A stretch of 64,000 bases of DNA from Panorpa germanica. Its lineage: Eukaryota > Arthropoda > Insecta > Mecoptera > Panorpidae. The stretch's first letter is position 1, and the number at the start of each line of letters is the position of its first letter. The translations under genes were made by a program, and so were the position numbers. Shown here in pieces: positions 42,258-53,400 of this stretch. The DNA lies in contig OY783203.1 in assembly GCA_963678705.1 (NCBI GenBank), positions 38,564,347 through 38,628,346 of the forward strand, written 5' to 3'. The notes beneath the pieces are model-generated. The model made no database searches. It was not told the DNA's origin and worked only from the letters and a program-made list of their open reading frames with translations.

Positions 42258-43218
42258 CATAAATGTCAGTATAGCGTCCTTCTCATGCACTTGAATGACG
42301 CCGTCCCCCCTTAATGAAAAGGTGGCGACCAACGACCCTACAAACTTAACATGTATCACAAACCATAACATCAGCTGTTACTGTTTAAATACACAAAAGT
42401 TACTGTAATTTATAATATTATTTTCAGTATGAAACAGATACTCGAACTCTGCTAGCAGCTGGTTGATCTAAGATACGTGTGCCACATGGGTCTGTGTTTT
42501 TTTTATTCTCAATTCATAGCAAAAATTAATAACAAAAAATGTGTTAAACGTACACCGTTTTCTGTTATTGATTCAGTTTTGTCTTTCGTTTGCCGTGTCA
42601 GAGAGTAGTATAGACTACCACACTTTGAGACTTGTCACATTTTTCAAACTTGCTGGTAGAAAGAGCTATAGTTAGCTCTAAATATGTAATTTACTCTTTA
42701 ATTTTAATTTGTTGATTTTATTTATATTTTGTAGAAAAATTTTAGAGGTGGTTTTTTAAATTTCTTATTTCACTGTGTCCTCTGTCAATGAGATATAATG
42801 GAGTATGTAAGGTTTTTATCAATAGGAGAAGCTACATAGGCATGAAAACTGTATTAAAGTTGAAAACATATCCAAATTTGAATTGAGGAACCACCAAATT
42901 AAAAATTGTTTGGGCCACATAAAGTTAAAATATCGTATATGGCCCAAATCATTATTTTTTTCTTGAAAATATTTTAATGATAGTAATAACTACCAATAGG
43001 AAGTAGGAATTATTATAGGAAAATAACGAGTTCGTTAATTACGAATTATGTAATTATAATTTCAACCACATATGTTACAAATGCAATTTTTTTTTGATTA
43101 ATAAAGTACTCCAATTATTTCATCGAATTCTAATAATATTTGCATTTATATTAAATTTGTTTTATGTATTCCATTGAAATATATGGGATGTTACAATGTT
43201 ACATTATATACATATATT

Positions 43219-43229
<11 letters not shown>
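42256..43229. other. unassigned sequence
   Basis: No gene. A hairpin TTTGGGCCACATA / TATATGGCCCAAA (42909-42948) has 12 paired positions around a 15-bp loop. The rest is AT-rich. Confidence 0.4.

Positions 43230-43281
<52 letters not shown>
43230..43281. repeat. (TA)n microsatellite
   Basis: A pure TA run that merges with the TA-rich end of the following miniature element. The array may have expanded from the target or terminal TA. Confidence 0.9.
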
Positions 43282-43284
<3 letters not shown>

Positions 43285-43527
43285 ATCACTCAATAAGTTC
43301 GTAGGATAACATATAGATGGCACTCACAAAATTAATACTTTTCCATTGTTTTAAAAATTTGGAAAGTAGCGTCAATAAAACCACTGTACCTCGTAAACTA
43401 ATGATCAGAATATCATGAAATTTTGACATATATCGCTTGATGATGGTTGGTACTTTCTAAAAATCATTTAATAATAGTGGCGTCATCTATATGTCATCCT
43501 ACAAACTTATTGACTAATGTGTTATAT
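43280..43527. mobile_element. TA-flanked miniature (CTCAATAAGTT family), full copy
   Basis: The left end is TATCACATCACTCAATAAGT then TCGTAGGATAACATATAGAT. The right end reversed is TATAACACATTAGTCAATAA then GTTTGTAGGATGACATATAG. Arms of about 47 bp enclose a roughly 150-bp loop. The ends and TA flanks are mariner-like. Partial copies lie at 15345 and 61712. Confidence 0.75.
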
Positions 43528-45462
43528 ATACCTTTGAAGTTGAAGCGTCTGCGTTTGTAGTTCCTGTGTCAGTGGAGCAGTCGCTGTGACTAGATATAAA
43601 GAAATCTAAACTTATATGATCGTGATTTTAAATGGCAGTAGACGCAAAAAGAAAAAGTCTGGTGAATCAAAGACAATTTCTCTCTCATGCTATTAATGTT
43701 ACGGCACTGAACTCACAATTATTTTTTTCCGAAAGGGTTTACCCCGGAAAACATAATTGACTAAAATATTCACTGTACAAACCCAAAATAAAAGTGGTGA
43801 TAATTTGTGCAAAAAATAAATGTATATACAATTATAACCACAATCAAAATAACGATCTGTCGTGAACAGCATAGGTCTACAGAGAGGGAGCTGTTTGCCC
43901 GGGGCCCGCAAAAATAAGTCTAGAGAATTCTATTATTTAAAGTTAAATTATGACTAGTTACAATTTATTTTTCGTGGGGCTGAAAAAAAAGATCTCCATA
44001 TTAAGTACCGTCCCAGATTATCAGTTGTAGATCTAAAGATGTCAGATGTAAATATAAATATAAGAAAATAAATGACTAAGATTCTCTCCACCGTTAAGAT
44101 ATCTCCAATACGACAACCTAAAAAAGTAAAATTAAAATACAGTACCAGATCAAATATTGAATACATTTGTACACCGGAAGAGGATTTTAGGAAGTGTAAA
44201 AGCCGGTAATTACGTGAATAATTCGATTGAAAAACGGGAGAATGTTTAAATACAATATGATTGTGATTAAAATTCACAACATGCAACAGCATCTATAGTA
44301 AAGCAAGCAGTTGATACATAGTCATTCTATGAGAATCTAAATTGTATTAGGTTTGAATATAATAAAGTTTATATAAAGTTGATTACGGAAATACAGAAAT
44401 CTGTGGTTAGAAACGTAATTGGCAAAATTTAAGAAGAATAATCAAGCACAATAGTAAACAGTAAAATAAAAAATATATTTTTTATTTTAAAACATTATAA
44501 TCTTGTTAGGCTGGATGAATAGTGAATGTAAGATTGTAAATATATATAGGTACGTGTACACTTGCAACCAGACTGCCTTTAGACAAAATGGTTAACACTA
44601 TCTTTATTCCGTTCCACCTTTTCTAATGGTGTGGCTTTAATATTGCATAATTTTAATTTAATATTGTCACTGGTGTGTTACTAGACTAAGACAGAAGTCG
44701 ATCATTATGATTTTTTACGTTTAAATAAACTTATTCTATACTTTTTCAAGATTCGTAACGAGCTGCATTTTTCTGGTGGTCATATTAACTAACATAAAAT
44801 GAAATTAATTTTTTGACGCAACTTTCAAGTATTTTTTTTTCTTGTTATCATTAAATACATTGTTATCATAATATACATTTGAGAATATATTTACTTAAAA
44901 AATTTATAAAAAACATTAAAAAATGACGAAAATATAAGTTGCTCCGTGGAGCACGTATGTCAGGATTCTTGCCCGTAGTCGCCACCATAGCATTATCATA
45001 AATGGTCAAAAAATAAAAACTTAAATATTTTCTTGTGAAGAATTGTAAAACTTATTGAGTAGTTAGTTATTTAAAATAATAATCGATTTTTAAGTTGAAA
45101 AATAAATTGACGAGTGACCCAATCGTCTTAATCCTATTTGATAGATAATATTATACAGAATATATGGTGAAATTTTTATTAATATAGGATGAGGATTTCT
45201 TGAGATATCGTGGCGACCACTTCATAGAAAATATTTTGGAGATATATGCAAAAAAAAAAGTATTGTATAAGTACATACTCGTATAGCTCTGAGAATACTC
45301 CGCATGATTAAACTATTAAAATATTCTTAAAAGTATCTATGCAAAACAATGATATTTTTTGTAAATCTCTATTTAAATAATTCTAAAAAAATCAAAAATA
45401 TCTAGCATTATTACTTTTAGCTTACATGATGGCCGGTGGTTCTAATTTTTGGATGTTAATAA
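43528..45462. other. unassigned AT-rich sequence
   Basis: Minus-strand frames of 70 and 112 codons (43699-43911, 43954-44292) have no recognisable domain. A GCTCCGTGGAGC hairpin lies near 44941. No gene supported. Confidence 0.4.
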
Positions 45463-45473
45463 AATCTCCAAGT

Positions 45474-45743
45474 ATATGGTATTGGAAAAAGAAACATCAG
45501 ACAATGACATAACAAAGAAAAATGCGAAAAAGAAATACAAGAAAACAGAAAGAGTTACTAGAGCAACGGAAAAGAAAAATAAGAATTTATAATTGAAATG
45601 TAATTATTATATATAGTGTAAGTTATGTTTTATAAGAAAAAAAAAATGTATATAAAAATATAATATTGATTGAAAGTGCTAATAACTTCCAATAGTTGAT
45701 GCACTTAAAAATAAATATTATTAAAAAAAAAAAAAAAAAAAAA
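45474..45743 (+). mobile_element. LINE 3' end with target duplication
   Basis: It ends CTAATAACTTCCAATAGTTG then ATGCACTTAAAAATAAATAT and a run of about 22 A. The flanks AATCTCCAAGT (45463-45473) and AATCTTCAAGT (45744-45754) match at 10 of 11. This 270-bp 5'-truncated retrotransposed copy shares its tail with 5158-5540. A K-rich stretch of frame ending near 45590 may be the last coding residues. Confidence 0.75.
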
Positions 45744-45754
45744 AATCTTCAAGT

Positions 45755-46582
45755 TATCCAATACGGACGAAGTCAGCGTGCGCCGCCATATTGAAAAAAT
45801 GGCGGCCAAAAACAGTTTATTGGCAATATCTCGTTACTAGTGCGTCCTATGATAAAAATGGTTATTATCAATCTTATAGAGGACTTAATTCCCTACAAGT
45901 TTTGTATACATTATATTTTTGTATGTCTTACAGGGACGGAGCTACGTCACTGAAAAGTAGGGCACTATGTAAGCATGAGTTAGTCAAATATAGTGTAGAC
46001 TCAAACCATTATGATAACATTAGGTTGAAGTAGGCTATTTCCTAACAAGGTCTATATTCTTTATATTTATGATTTGTATATAGAAAAAAGTTACATCGGT
46101 GACTGCGATACTTTATAATTGTATCAGCTAAAAACAACATGGTTCTTATCTCATATATTTAAATTAGTTAAAAGCATTTCTTCGGAGCCCGTATGAGGTA
46201 CAAATACGGTTATATTTTCAAACATAAAAACAAAAGTTAAATACTCATACACTAGAGATAAACGTAAACATTTTTACGAAGGAACTTTTGGGTCGAAGTT
46301 AACCACCTTAACCACCGTCCTTAACCTTTGTCACGGGGATCATAAATATATATTTATATCGTATCCACTTATTGCTTCCAGGCATTATATGTGGGAAAAA
46401 ACATGTTATTTCACGAAAAGCTGTCACATATCGTTACGTATTACATACATTACAAAGCCACTTCATAATGCCGTATTATCGTATAATAAAAGACTTCAAA
46501 ACAATCCCCGTTTTAAGATGAGACGTATGCTGAGATACAAAAAAAAAGTGTTTAAGTAATTGTGTAACGGGTATTTTATTTA
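45755..46582. other. unassigned; hAT-like CAGGGACGGAGCTACG end
   Basis: CAGGGACGGAGCTACGTCAC at 45931 looks like a hAT end. No partner or target duplication found. An 80-codon frame crosses it without a recognisable domain. Confidence 0.35.
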
Positions 46583-46850
46583 AAGTATCATTCCCACTCT
46601 CCGTTTTTATTTTGTATTTAAATTAAATTTTATAGCAAATTTAAAATTTAATTTATATTACCTTCGCTTTGTTAGAACCTTGCAAGGTCAAATGTTTCTA
46701 AATTTAAAAAAAACCATATTATATTATAACCTCCAAAATTTGACAATCTGTCAAAATGCAGTAGGATTTATTTTTAAAGAAAGTTCAATGTCAGTTTGTC
46801 AAAAATACAAAAAGGAAAACAATTTCTATTACTAATTGCCCAATTAGTAA
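46583..46850 (+). mobile_element. ATTCCCAC element, left part only
   Basis: It starts AAGTATCATTCCCACTCTCC after TA (46581-46582). It then follows 35341-35620: TTGCAAGGTCAAATG, TTATATTATAACCTCCAAAA, TGACAATCTGTCAAAATGCA and GGAAAACAATTTCTATTACT. The right inverted end is missing. Confidence 0.65.
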
Positions 46851-46988
46851 TTCTTGGGAGTTTTAGGGGCGGTAGCGCTGTGGGGCGTAATAAAATAATT
46901 CAAAGCTTGAGAGCGAGACGTTAAATAAAGGAAGTCAAAGTATTTTATATTTTTTTAATGTATATTAAACATTCAAGTAAAATATTAG
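46851..46988. other. short unassigned stretch with SINE-like tail
   Basis: GAGAGCGAGACGTTAAATAAA near 46910-46930 resembles the SINE tail. GGGGCGGTAGCGCTGTGGGG upstream is unassigned. Confidence 0.35.
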
Positions 46989-47136
46989 ACGATACAATGG
47001 AAGAGAGCATTGATACTTGAAACTGACTGTTGTGCCTTTGGGTTCGATCCTTATGACGAAAGTTGATTTTTTTTGGATTTGGTTGTTAGTTAAATTGAGT
47101 ACATAAACTTATCAAGCAGACGTGTAGTTTATATAT
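46989..47136 (+). mobile_element. tRNA-derived SINE cut by a miniature element
   Basis: CGATACAATGGAAGAGAGCA, CTTTGGGTTCGATCCTTATG, TTTTGGATTTGGTTG, then ACATAAACTTATCAAGCAGA and TTTATATAT. The SINE body stops exactly where CCCAGTAAACA begins at 47137. Confidence 0.7.
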
Positions 47137-47389
47137 CCCAGTAAACAATATGGGGAAGTGCCCCTTTTTGTGATGTTTCTATCACTATTGCACTTCAATT
47201 ATAGTTCGCATTAACTTTATCTTCATTTATATTCCGACAACTGGAGTGGTTTCGCTATTTGTAGCCGATAAAATAGACATTTCATATGAACAACTGTGAG
47301 AAACTGAACTGTAAATGAACTCTTTCATGACAAAAAAGTTACGCGCATCTTCAATATGATATCAAAGTGACTTCAAAATGTTTACTGGG
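47137..47389 (+). mobile_element. CCCAGTAAACA miniature element, 253 bp
   Basis: Left CCCAGTAAACAATATGGGGA; right, reversed, CCCAGTAAACATTTTGAAGT. The interior CTTCAATTATAGTTCGCATT, GGAGTGGTTTCGCTATTTGT and GAACTCTTTCATGACAAAAA matches 38898-39150 reversed and 22537-22789. It is the best preserved copy here. Confidence 0.85.
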
Positions 47390-48453
47390 AGTAAACAAGA
47401 AAAGTAAGTAAGAAAAGTAAAGTATTTTAATTTAGAAATGCTGTTAAAATATTGAAAAAGATTACGAATTATTTTGTTAAATTTAAATGAAACAAGCGTC
47501 GTTTTGTGACGGGCCAAATGCTATTATTCCATATATTACGTGATATACATAAGTTCAACGGACGTAATATTGAGAACGACTGATTTTCACAACTTAGCAA
47601 TCTCAATATAATATAGTCGAATCTCGTATCAAATACATTACATATAAACTACAGCAGCGTAGATGAATTATTATGCGGTATGAGTATGATTAATTATCAA
47701 CGGTTAATTAAGATATAACCACGATCAAAGCAAAGCAAATTATTATGTTGGCAGTTAAAACCGTACACTCATAATGCGTGTATTAATAACATATACAACA
47801 ATTAAACATAAAAGCAAATTTAAATAATTTTGACCGCTTGGTCACTTTGTCTGTAGAACGAGTATTAACACCATACTATACACTGTTAATAGCGTACCAA
47901 TCTAACAAACAAATAATAAAAAAAAACCGTAAATCTATTGTTCTCTATATCACAGTAAAATATTATACAATACTACTATAATATATGTATGTATTATATA
48001 CATATATATATATATACACAACACAAAGTAATATAGAATGTATTCTATTCCAATAGTTATTACAAAACCGGTTTCTACATACCCTTCCCCTAGTCTTATC
48101 AACCTTATTATTTATTAACCCCCGTTGTACACACGTTCTACAGCTTCTCTCCTTCAGGTTTCACCCCTTAATAACACATTCTGATTAGGGTTGAGACATC
48201 GATGTTTAGTGGTAAACAAAATTTAAATTTTGTAAATAAAAATATATCGATATTTTTAACTAAAAACATCATTCTTTATTTATAACTGGAATTCACTATA
48301 TAATTTTAGACGAGCTTATAACTATTAAATATCTTTTTAGTAATCAGGCCAAGGTGATGTACCGACGGTCCATCTCATCTACTTTATTAATACACCACAG
48401 TACTCAGTATTGTACTGAGAGTGCTGTGCTGGTGTATCATTTTCTCCTCTCAC
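47390..48453. other. unassigned AT-rich sequence
   Basis: No gene. GGTTGAGACATCGATGTTTA near 48190 resembles, reversed, GGTTTAAAAACGAAACAAAA then CATCGATGTTT near 53810-53840. This may be a shared element end. Confidence 0.35.
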
Positions 48454-49008
48454 CAGAAACGTATTATCCATTAGACAGTGTAGGCAATTGCCTAGGGGCT
48501 CCGCACCCGAGAAAAAATACCTGCCTAGGAATCGTATTTTTGGTAATATGGTACAATCAACATTTCCGAATGTAATGACAGCATTGCAAATATATAGAAG
48601 TCTGATGATTACAAACGCCATGGGTGAACGTAACTTTTAGAAATTAACCCAGATCAAAAACTGTCTTCGTTCATCAATGTCTCAGTACCGTTTAAATTTA
48701 TTGGCGATAATGGCGATTGAAAATGATATATTGGAAAAGGTTAACTCTTAAGATGTTTTAAACGATTTTGTATCTAAAAAGTTAGAAGAGGTAATATTTA
48801 AGCATATTGTAACAAAAGAATATTGTTAACAAAAAGATTTAATAAAAAAAATACGTAAATTTTCATTCCATTCGCCTTCGTTATATAGTAAAAAACTGCA
48901 TAACTATAAATAAAATTGCGTTGTGGTAGAAAAAATATATTTTCAAACCGTATAAGTGCCCCGAGACGTACATTGCCTAGTGGCCCCAACATGATTAATC
49001 CGGGCCTG
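48454..49008 (+). mobile_element. hAT element, internally deleted, 8-bp target duplication
   Basis: The left end is CAGAAACGTATTATCCATTA and the right end, reversed, CAGGCCCGGATTAATCATGT. Flanks CCTCTCAC (48446-48453) and CATCTCAC (49009-49016) match at 7 of 8. A GGCAATTGCCTAGGGGCTCC subterminal segment is typical of this hAT group. The transposase C-terminal remnant inside is the sister of that at 36842. Confidence 0.88.
48541..48807 (+). pseudogene. hAT transposase C-terminal remnant
   Basis: The frame reads NMVQSTFPNVMTALQIYRSL, MITNAMGERNF, then a stop, KL and KNCLRSSMSQYRLNLLAI, then MAIENDILEKVNS and another stop. The SMSQ-RLNLLA--AIEND segment is better preserved than in the 36842 copy. 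Together they define the family. Confidence 0.85.
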
Positions 49009-49927
49009 CATCTCACCGTTTCACCACCAAATGAAATAATAAATATAAAGGAAAGCCTTTGGCACTGATCACGTTATGTACGGAAATGTATCGCAGCATT
49101 GTCCTGAACTTTGCGAGATTAAGTAGATTGCGGTACTTTGATGTCTTTGATTCCTTCTAAACACAAACTTATGTATTACTTCATGTAATATGTTTTACTT
49201 AACGTTATGTTTTGTTATTTACAGAAATTTAACATAATTCTGTTATTTAGTTATTAATTAAGTGGAAAATACATTAAAAATCGTTTACTAATATATAAAA
49301 TTAATATATATAATTTATATAATTTTGCATAAAAAGTTTTATTTCTTTTCAGAAAATATTAATTTATATCTATGTATAATTTTTGTTATGTAACCTTCCT
49401 AAATGTAGTGTAACAAGTAAACTTTTTTATGTTAAATAAACTTTAAATTATGTAATTATTATTATAAAAAGACTACAATTTTAAACAAGCAAGAAATTGT
49501 TTTGGATATTAAGAAAAGGGTGATCCTCAGCCATCCTCTAATTTTCTAAGGGTAGTGTATGGTCCTGATAGACTATTATGTTATGTACATTATTGAAAGT
49601 TCATTCTGAATTATATTTGTTCATCCAAAAGGCTTGGTATTTTTTTATAAAGTTCAAACAATGAAAGTTTAACAACTTTGCCTCACAAAATAATACAGAA
49701 CTTTGCTAAACTTCTAATACTAATATTAGAAGCTCTATTAAAACGAGGATTTAAGAAGTACCCCCGTGCCTTAGAGTTAGCCTAAGTGAACAATAAAACA
49801 AGACTGTCTTTAAACAGATTTGGATTACACCATTTAAAAAGGTTAAACAAACAAAGATAACGTACGCAATTTTGTCAACTGGTCGAAATACAGGTAGAAA
49901 ATATAATGCAATGTAACACATTAATTA
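49009..49927. other. unassigned AT-rich sequence
   Basis: No gene or element boundary supported. Confidence 0.4.
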
Positions 49928-49985
49928 CGCTGTACTAAGCTAGCAAATGTGAAACTACACTGCAAGACAATTTTCTATCTGGGAG
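49928..49985 (-). repeat. single unit of the 80-bp tandem repeat, reversed
   Basis: Reversed it reads AGATAGAAAATTGTCTTGCA then GTGTAGTTTCACATTTGC and TAGCTTAGTAC. It matches units at 57893-58250 and 59507-59585. Confidence 0.6.
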
Positions 49986-50050
49986 AGTTTCCCTTCCCTT
50001 CTATAAAAGTGTACTATATTGATAGAGTGGGTTACTAGAACCTCAAATGT

Positions 50051-50200
50051 CCAATTATTTTTTAATAACTCCTTATATGTTAAGAGATATTAACAATTAA
50101 AAAAGTCATTTTGTCTCTTTAATTATTAAAGGGATTCAACGTTCTACACATTCCAAGTGCATGTGACATGACAATCTCTGTGTAAGGTTATTTATATATC
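50051..50200 (-). repeat. dispersed repeat, 'GACGTCACAAAAGAAATAAG' family, copy 3
   Basis: TTTTTAATAACTCCTTATAT, AAAAAAGTCATTTTGTCTCT and AATTATTAAAGGGATTCAAC are the reverse complement of 35210-35325. Confidence 0.55.
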
Positions 50201-51010
50201 AAAATATCAAATACTATTTACAGCTATTTCAAGGAACAATCAAATTTCAATACTGTGTCTGCCTTAGCAGATTTAAATAAAATAAAAACTTATTATTCTT
50301 TGATTTGACTTGATTATTTGACTACCAACAGCTACAGAACATTATCACAGCACTGACCTACTTAACAAATAACTGACGTTAAAATGCATTTCACGTCATA
50401 CAAATATGGCCGACCATTTCTAACGCTAAAACTACAATTCAAACTTTTAATTGCTATATCTCCGTCAATATTTAGATATTTAATAAAGTAGACACGCCAA
50501 TACACATTTATTAACATCAATTTCAATCAACAATTTAAAAATCGACCACTAAAAAATGAGGACACAAGCCCATTACAAACAGTCTTGTATCCGATGTGCG
50601 CCCAGCCTTATGTGAGGTAAAGTAATTTGAAAATATTGGTGAAGTAATTTGGAATCTGTATGCTTCCAGCTAAACATAGTTACGTATATTTAAGGTTTAC
50701 GTTATACAAAAGTTGCCTTTTACCTTAAAAAGGTTACCAAATATATAACGTTCTATGACCCATTTTATTGCTTAAGCTCAGTTTAAAGGTTAAAGGTATA
50801 TCAAGAATGTTTACAATCCGATTGAAGCAAAATTTTGGATTATTTTTACCTTTTTAGGTTACATGTATTTAAGGTAAAATCCATGTTTTGTGTGTGACAG
50901 GTTAGTACTCGTATTTACGGAGAATTCAAAATATATCTGCTATGTTACGCATTTAGTGTACATGGAGTACAAATAAAAAAAATAAGAAATTTGTTCGATT
51001 TTATTTTATT
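50201..51010. other. unassigned AT-rich sequence
   Basis: 50675-50760 resembles 38560-38655. TTAAGGTAAAATCC and TTTTACCTTAAA arms near 50720 and 50870 give a loose inverted repeat. No gene seen. Confidence 0.35.
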
Positions 51011-51200
51011 TCATTTATTTACCTTCAATGGCCTTCTACTATGTCGGTAGTTTTTGTTTTGCAACTACACCACTGCCTAATATGTTAAAATATTAAAAGT
51101 AACTTTATAAGAACAAAACCTAGAAAATATAACTGTGGTTCAGGGAATCGTATTAATCGTAACACAGCAGTCCAGCGTCAAGTATCTGTGATGTCGTCTA
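51011..51200 (-). mobile_element. tRNA-derived SINE, reversed, nearly full length, diverged
   Basis: TTTATTTACCTTCAATGGCC, CTACACCACTGCCTAATATG, AAACCTAGAAAATATAACTG, AACACAGCAGTCCAGCGTCA in order. The B-box is decayed. Confidence 0.6.
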
Positions 51201-53084
51201 ATTTATTTGTAAATACCAATGTCCTTCAACCAATTACATTAGAAACCCAGAATTCAAGCAACCCCTTTTTAAAGTCGCACATGCGACCCTGATAATATTA
51301 ATGGTTTGTTCATGTTCATGAATGTTGTAATCATTTCCTGTCTTCGTATCTAAAGATTTACCCTAAATTACTTTCTCCCTTTCACCACCCTCCCTAAATG
51401 ACTATCTAAATTAAATTGTCCCGACTTGTTATAACTGGACCACTGGAAGATTGTAGAATTAAATAGATTATATGCAAAATGGTGATTCTTAATCGAACTT
51501 CTGCAAGTGTTTCGTTAAATTATGAAATCTAGTACTAAGTCCAGTAAAATAAGATGATTTAAAAGGTAAATCTCGGCCTTGTTAAGAAGTCTCATTTAAT
51601 CCCGTCGAGTTGAGGTCAAAAGTCCCAAAAATCTATTTTCTTTTGCAAATATCTCGTTTTCTATGTGTCATACGTCATTAGAGGTTATTATGAAAGTTGT
51701 AGATCATAAAATTCTCTATAAATTTGATCTACTGCATTATTTCGTATAATTAACTGTTCCCAAGTTATAGTGCGAAGAATGGCGAATATCTTTCATTCAT
51801 AGGTTAAATGCTTATTTTACATTTTTCTGTGACAATTATGTAGATAGAAAAATACAGTTGAACGTATCTTCCTTTTACTTTGAAATTTCATAGGTGTTAG
51901 GAAAAGATTTTTATTTGCCTAGTTTTACGACAACTTTAATAACTGTAATAATATTCGCCGACTCCTTTTATATTTTGTTTACCAAGTATTCTACAGTTGG
52001 CATTTGATGTCGCGTTTTTTTCAGATGGTTATATAGAAAGTATTATGCAAGTTATCAGTGGATTGTTATTTAACAGTGGTATTGTATTGTAGTATGGAAT
52101 AAAATAGTAAGCGTATGTATTTATTAAGTGTAATCAAGAAAATTGTCAACAATTAATCTCGGAAATCGAAGCAGTAAACACAGTTGGCTAGCGTGCCACC
52201 TAGAAAAACGTAGGAGATTGATTGTTAAATCTTATAGACCATATCTCCTACTGCCCACTTCCCTGAAATCTTTTAACTTAAAATTATCTTGTGGCAAGCA
52301 AGCAAGTGAACCTTGCACTACAGGACAATATTCTACCGATTGAATAAAACGTAAAAGAAAAGCAAAAAGCGAGAGGGAGAGCATGCAGCGACAGCTACAA
52401 TGCTACTGAGACACAAACTGATATTGGGTTTGCATTGCAAGGGTTGCTCTAATCATCCCCGTTGGACAATTCCGACGGTAGCACTTTTCAATTACCAAAA
52501 CTCTTTCTTATTCTCTTTAACGTTTCATTAAATACAGAACAAAACAGACCTATCGTTCGTTACCTTAGAGGTCCACTTATGAAATAAGTTTAATGAATGT
52601 GTGAGTGGGACACTCTTTATTTCCTGGCAATAAGACCCAGTTCGCCACTGTTAGGCGATATTTATTTTATGTTAGACTTATGTATGTGTTACATTTCAGT
52701 GTTTCAATTAGAAACTCTCTAAGTCTTCCTTTGTTAAACTGATAATAAGATACGGTGTGTTGATATTTAGTAATTAACCAGGTTGTTGTGATGTCTTTCC
52801 AGAGAGACCTTAACAAATGTTACATGATATTACAGGTGCTCTACTATTCCATTTACCTGGCGGCAATATGTATTACAGATACTGTGTTTAATTTTTAATC
52901 CCATCAGTAATTTCTGGAATGATCTGTTAAATTGGTTGGATGTTTTTCACTATGTTATTATTGATTCTATTCCTTTAATTTATTATTACCAATAATCCTA
53001 TTTTATTGGCTTCCTTTTTGCTTCTTTATTTCTTATTTTTTCATGTTTGGCAAATAATATGTTTTTCCTTCCAATTAATTCAGG
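51201..53084. other. unassigned; noncoding repeat-like stretch near 51600-51800
   Basis: 51650-51770 (ATCTCGTTTTCTATGTGTCA, then GAAAGTTGTAGATCATAAAA) has a style often seen in dispersed arthropod repeats. No second copy is present here. A 66-codon frame (52143-52343) and purine-rich text near 52345-52385 have no recognised identity. Confidence 0.3.
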
Positions 53085-53400
53085 ACGCATTCCAGAAGAA
53101 GCAGCTATAAATTAAGGGAACTGAAGCCACCTACTTATAAACAAGAGTTACCGGTCAGACCAAAGGGTGGAAGTAGTAATATGTAATCATGATAGGACAT
53201 GCAAATCTCACTTATAACAACTTATTTAAAGGAGAACCATAACCAATCAGTCAACAATATAATAGCTCACTAACAGTAAAGCATATTCTTCTTCAATGAT
53301 CTAAGTACTCATCACACAGACAAAATTATAAATAAATATATTTGCAGGCTATAAGCAGATATTTGAAAGCAGAGGAAATAGAAACAGAAAAATGAAGATG
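53085..53400 (+). mobile_element. LINE coding fragment (RNase H / C-terminal region)
   Basis: The plus strand encodes KLRELKPPTYKQELPVRP, IGHANLTYNNLFKGEP, a stop, then LTVKHILL. The last part, near 53360, reads close to YKQIFESRGNRNRK. RIGHT-LTH--LLKGE-PP-C---CN--LTVKHILL-C is the conserved pattern at the end of Jockey/I-type LINE proteins. The segment keeps that order with stops and shifts. The C-terminal YKQI-ESR also occurs at 37325-37432, so both may be one family. Confidence 0.7.

Noticed and set aside
48379-48621. 80-codon minus-strand frame and the matching one at 36769-36957
   Set aside because: Both are antisense shadows of the hAT transposase remnant.
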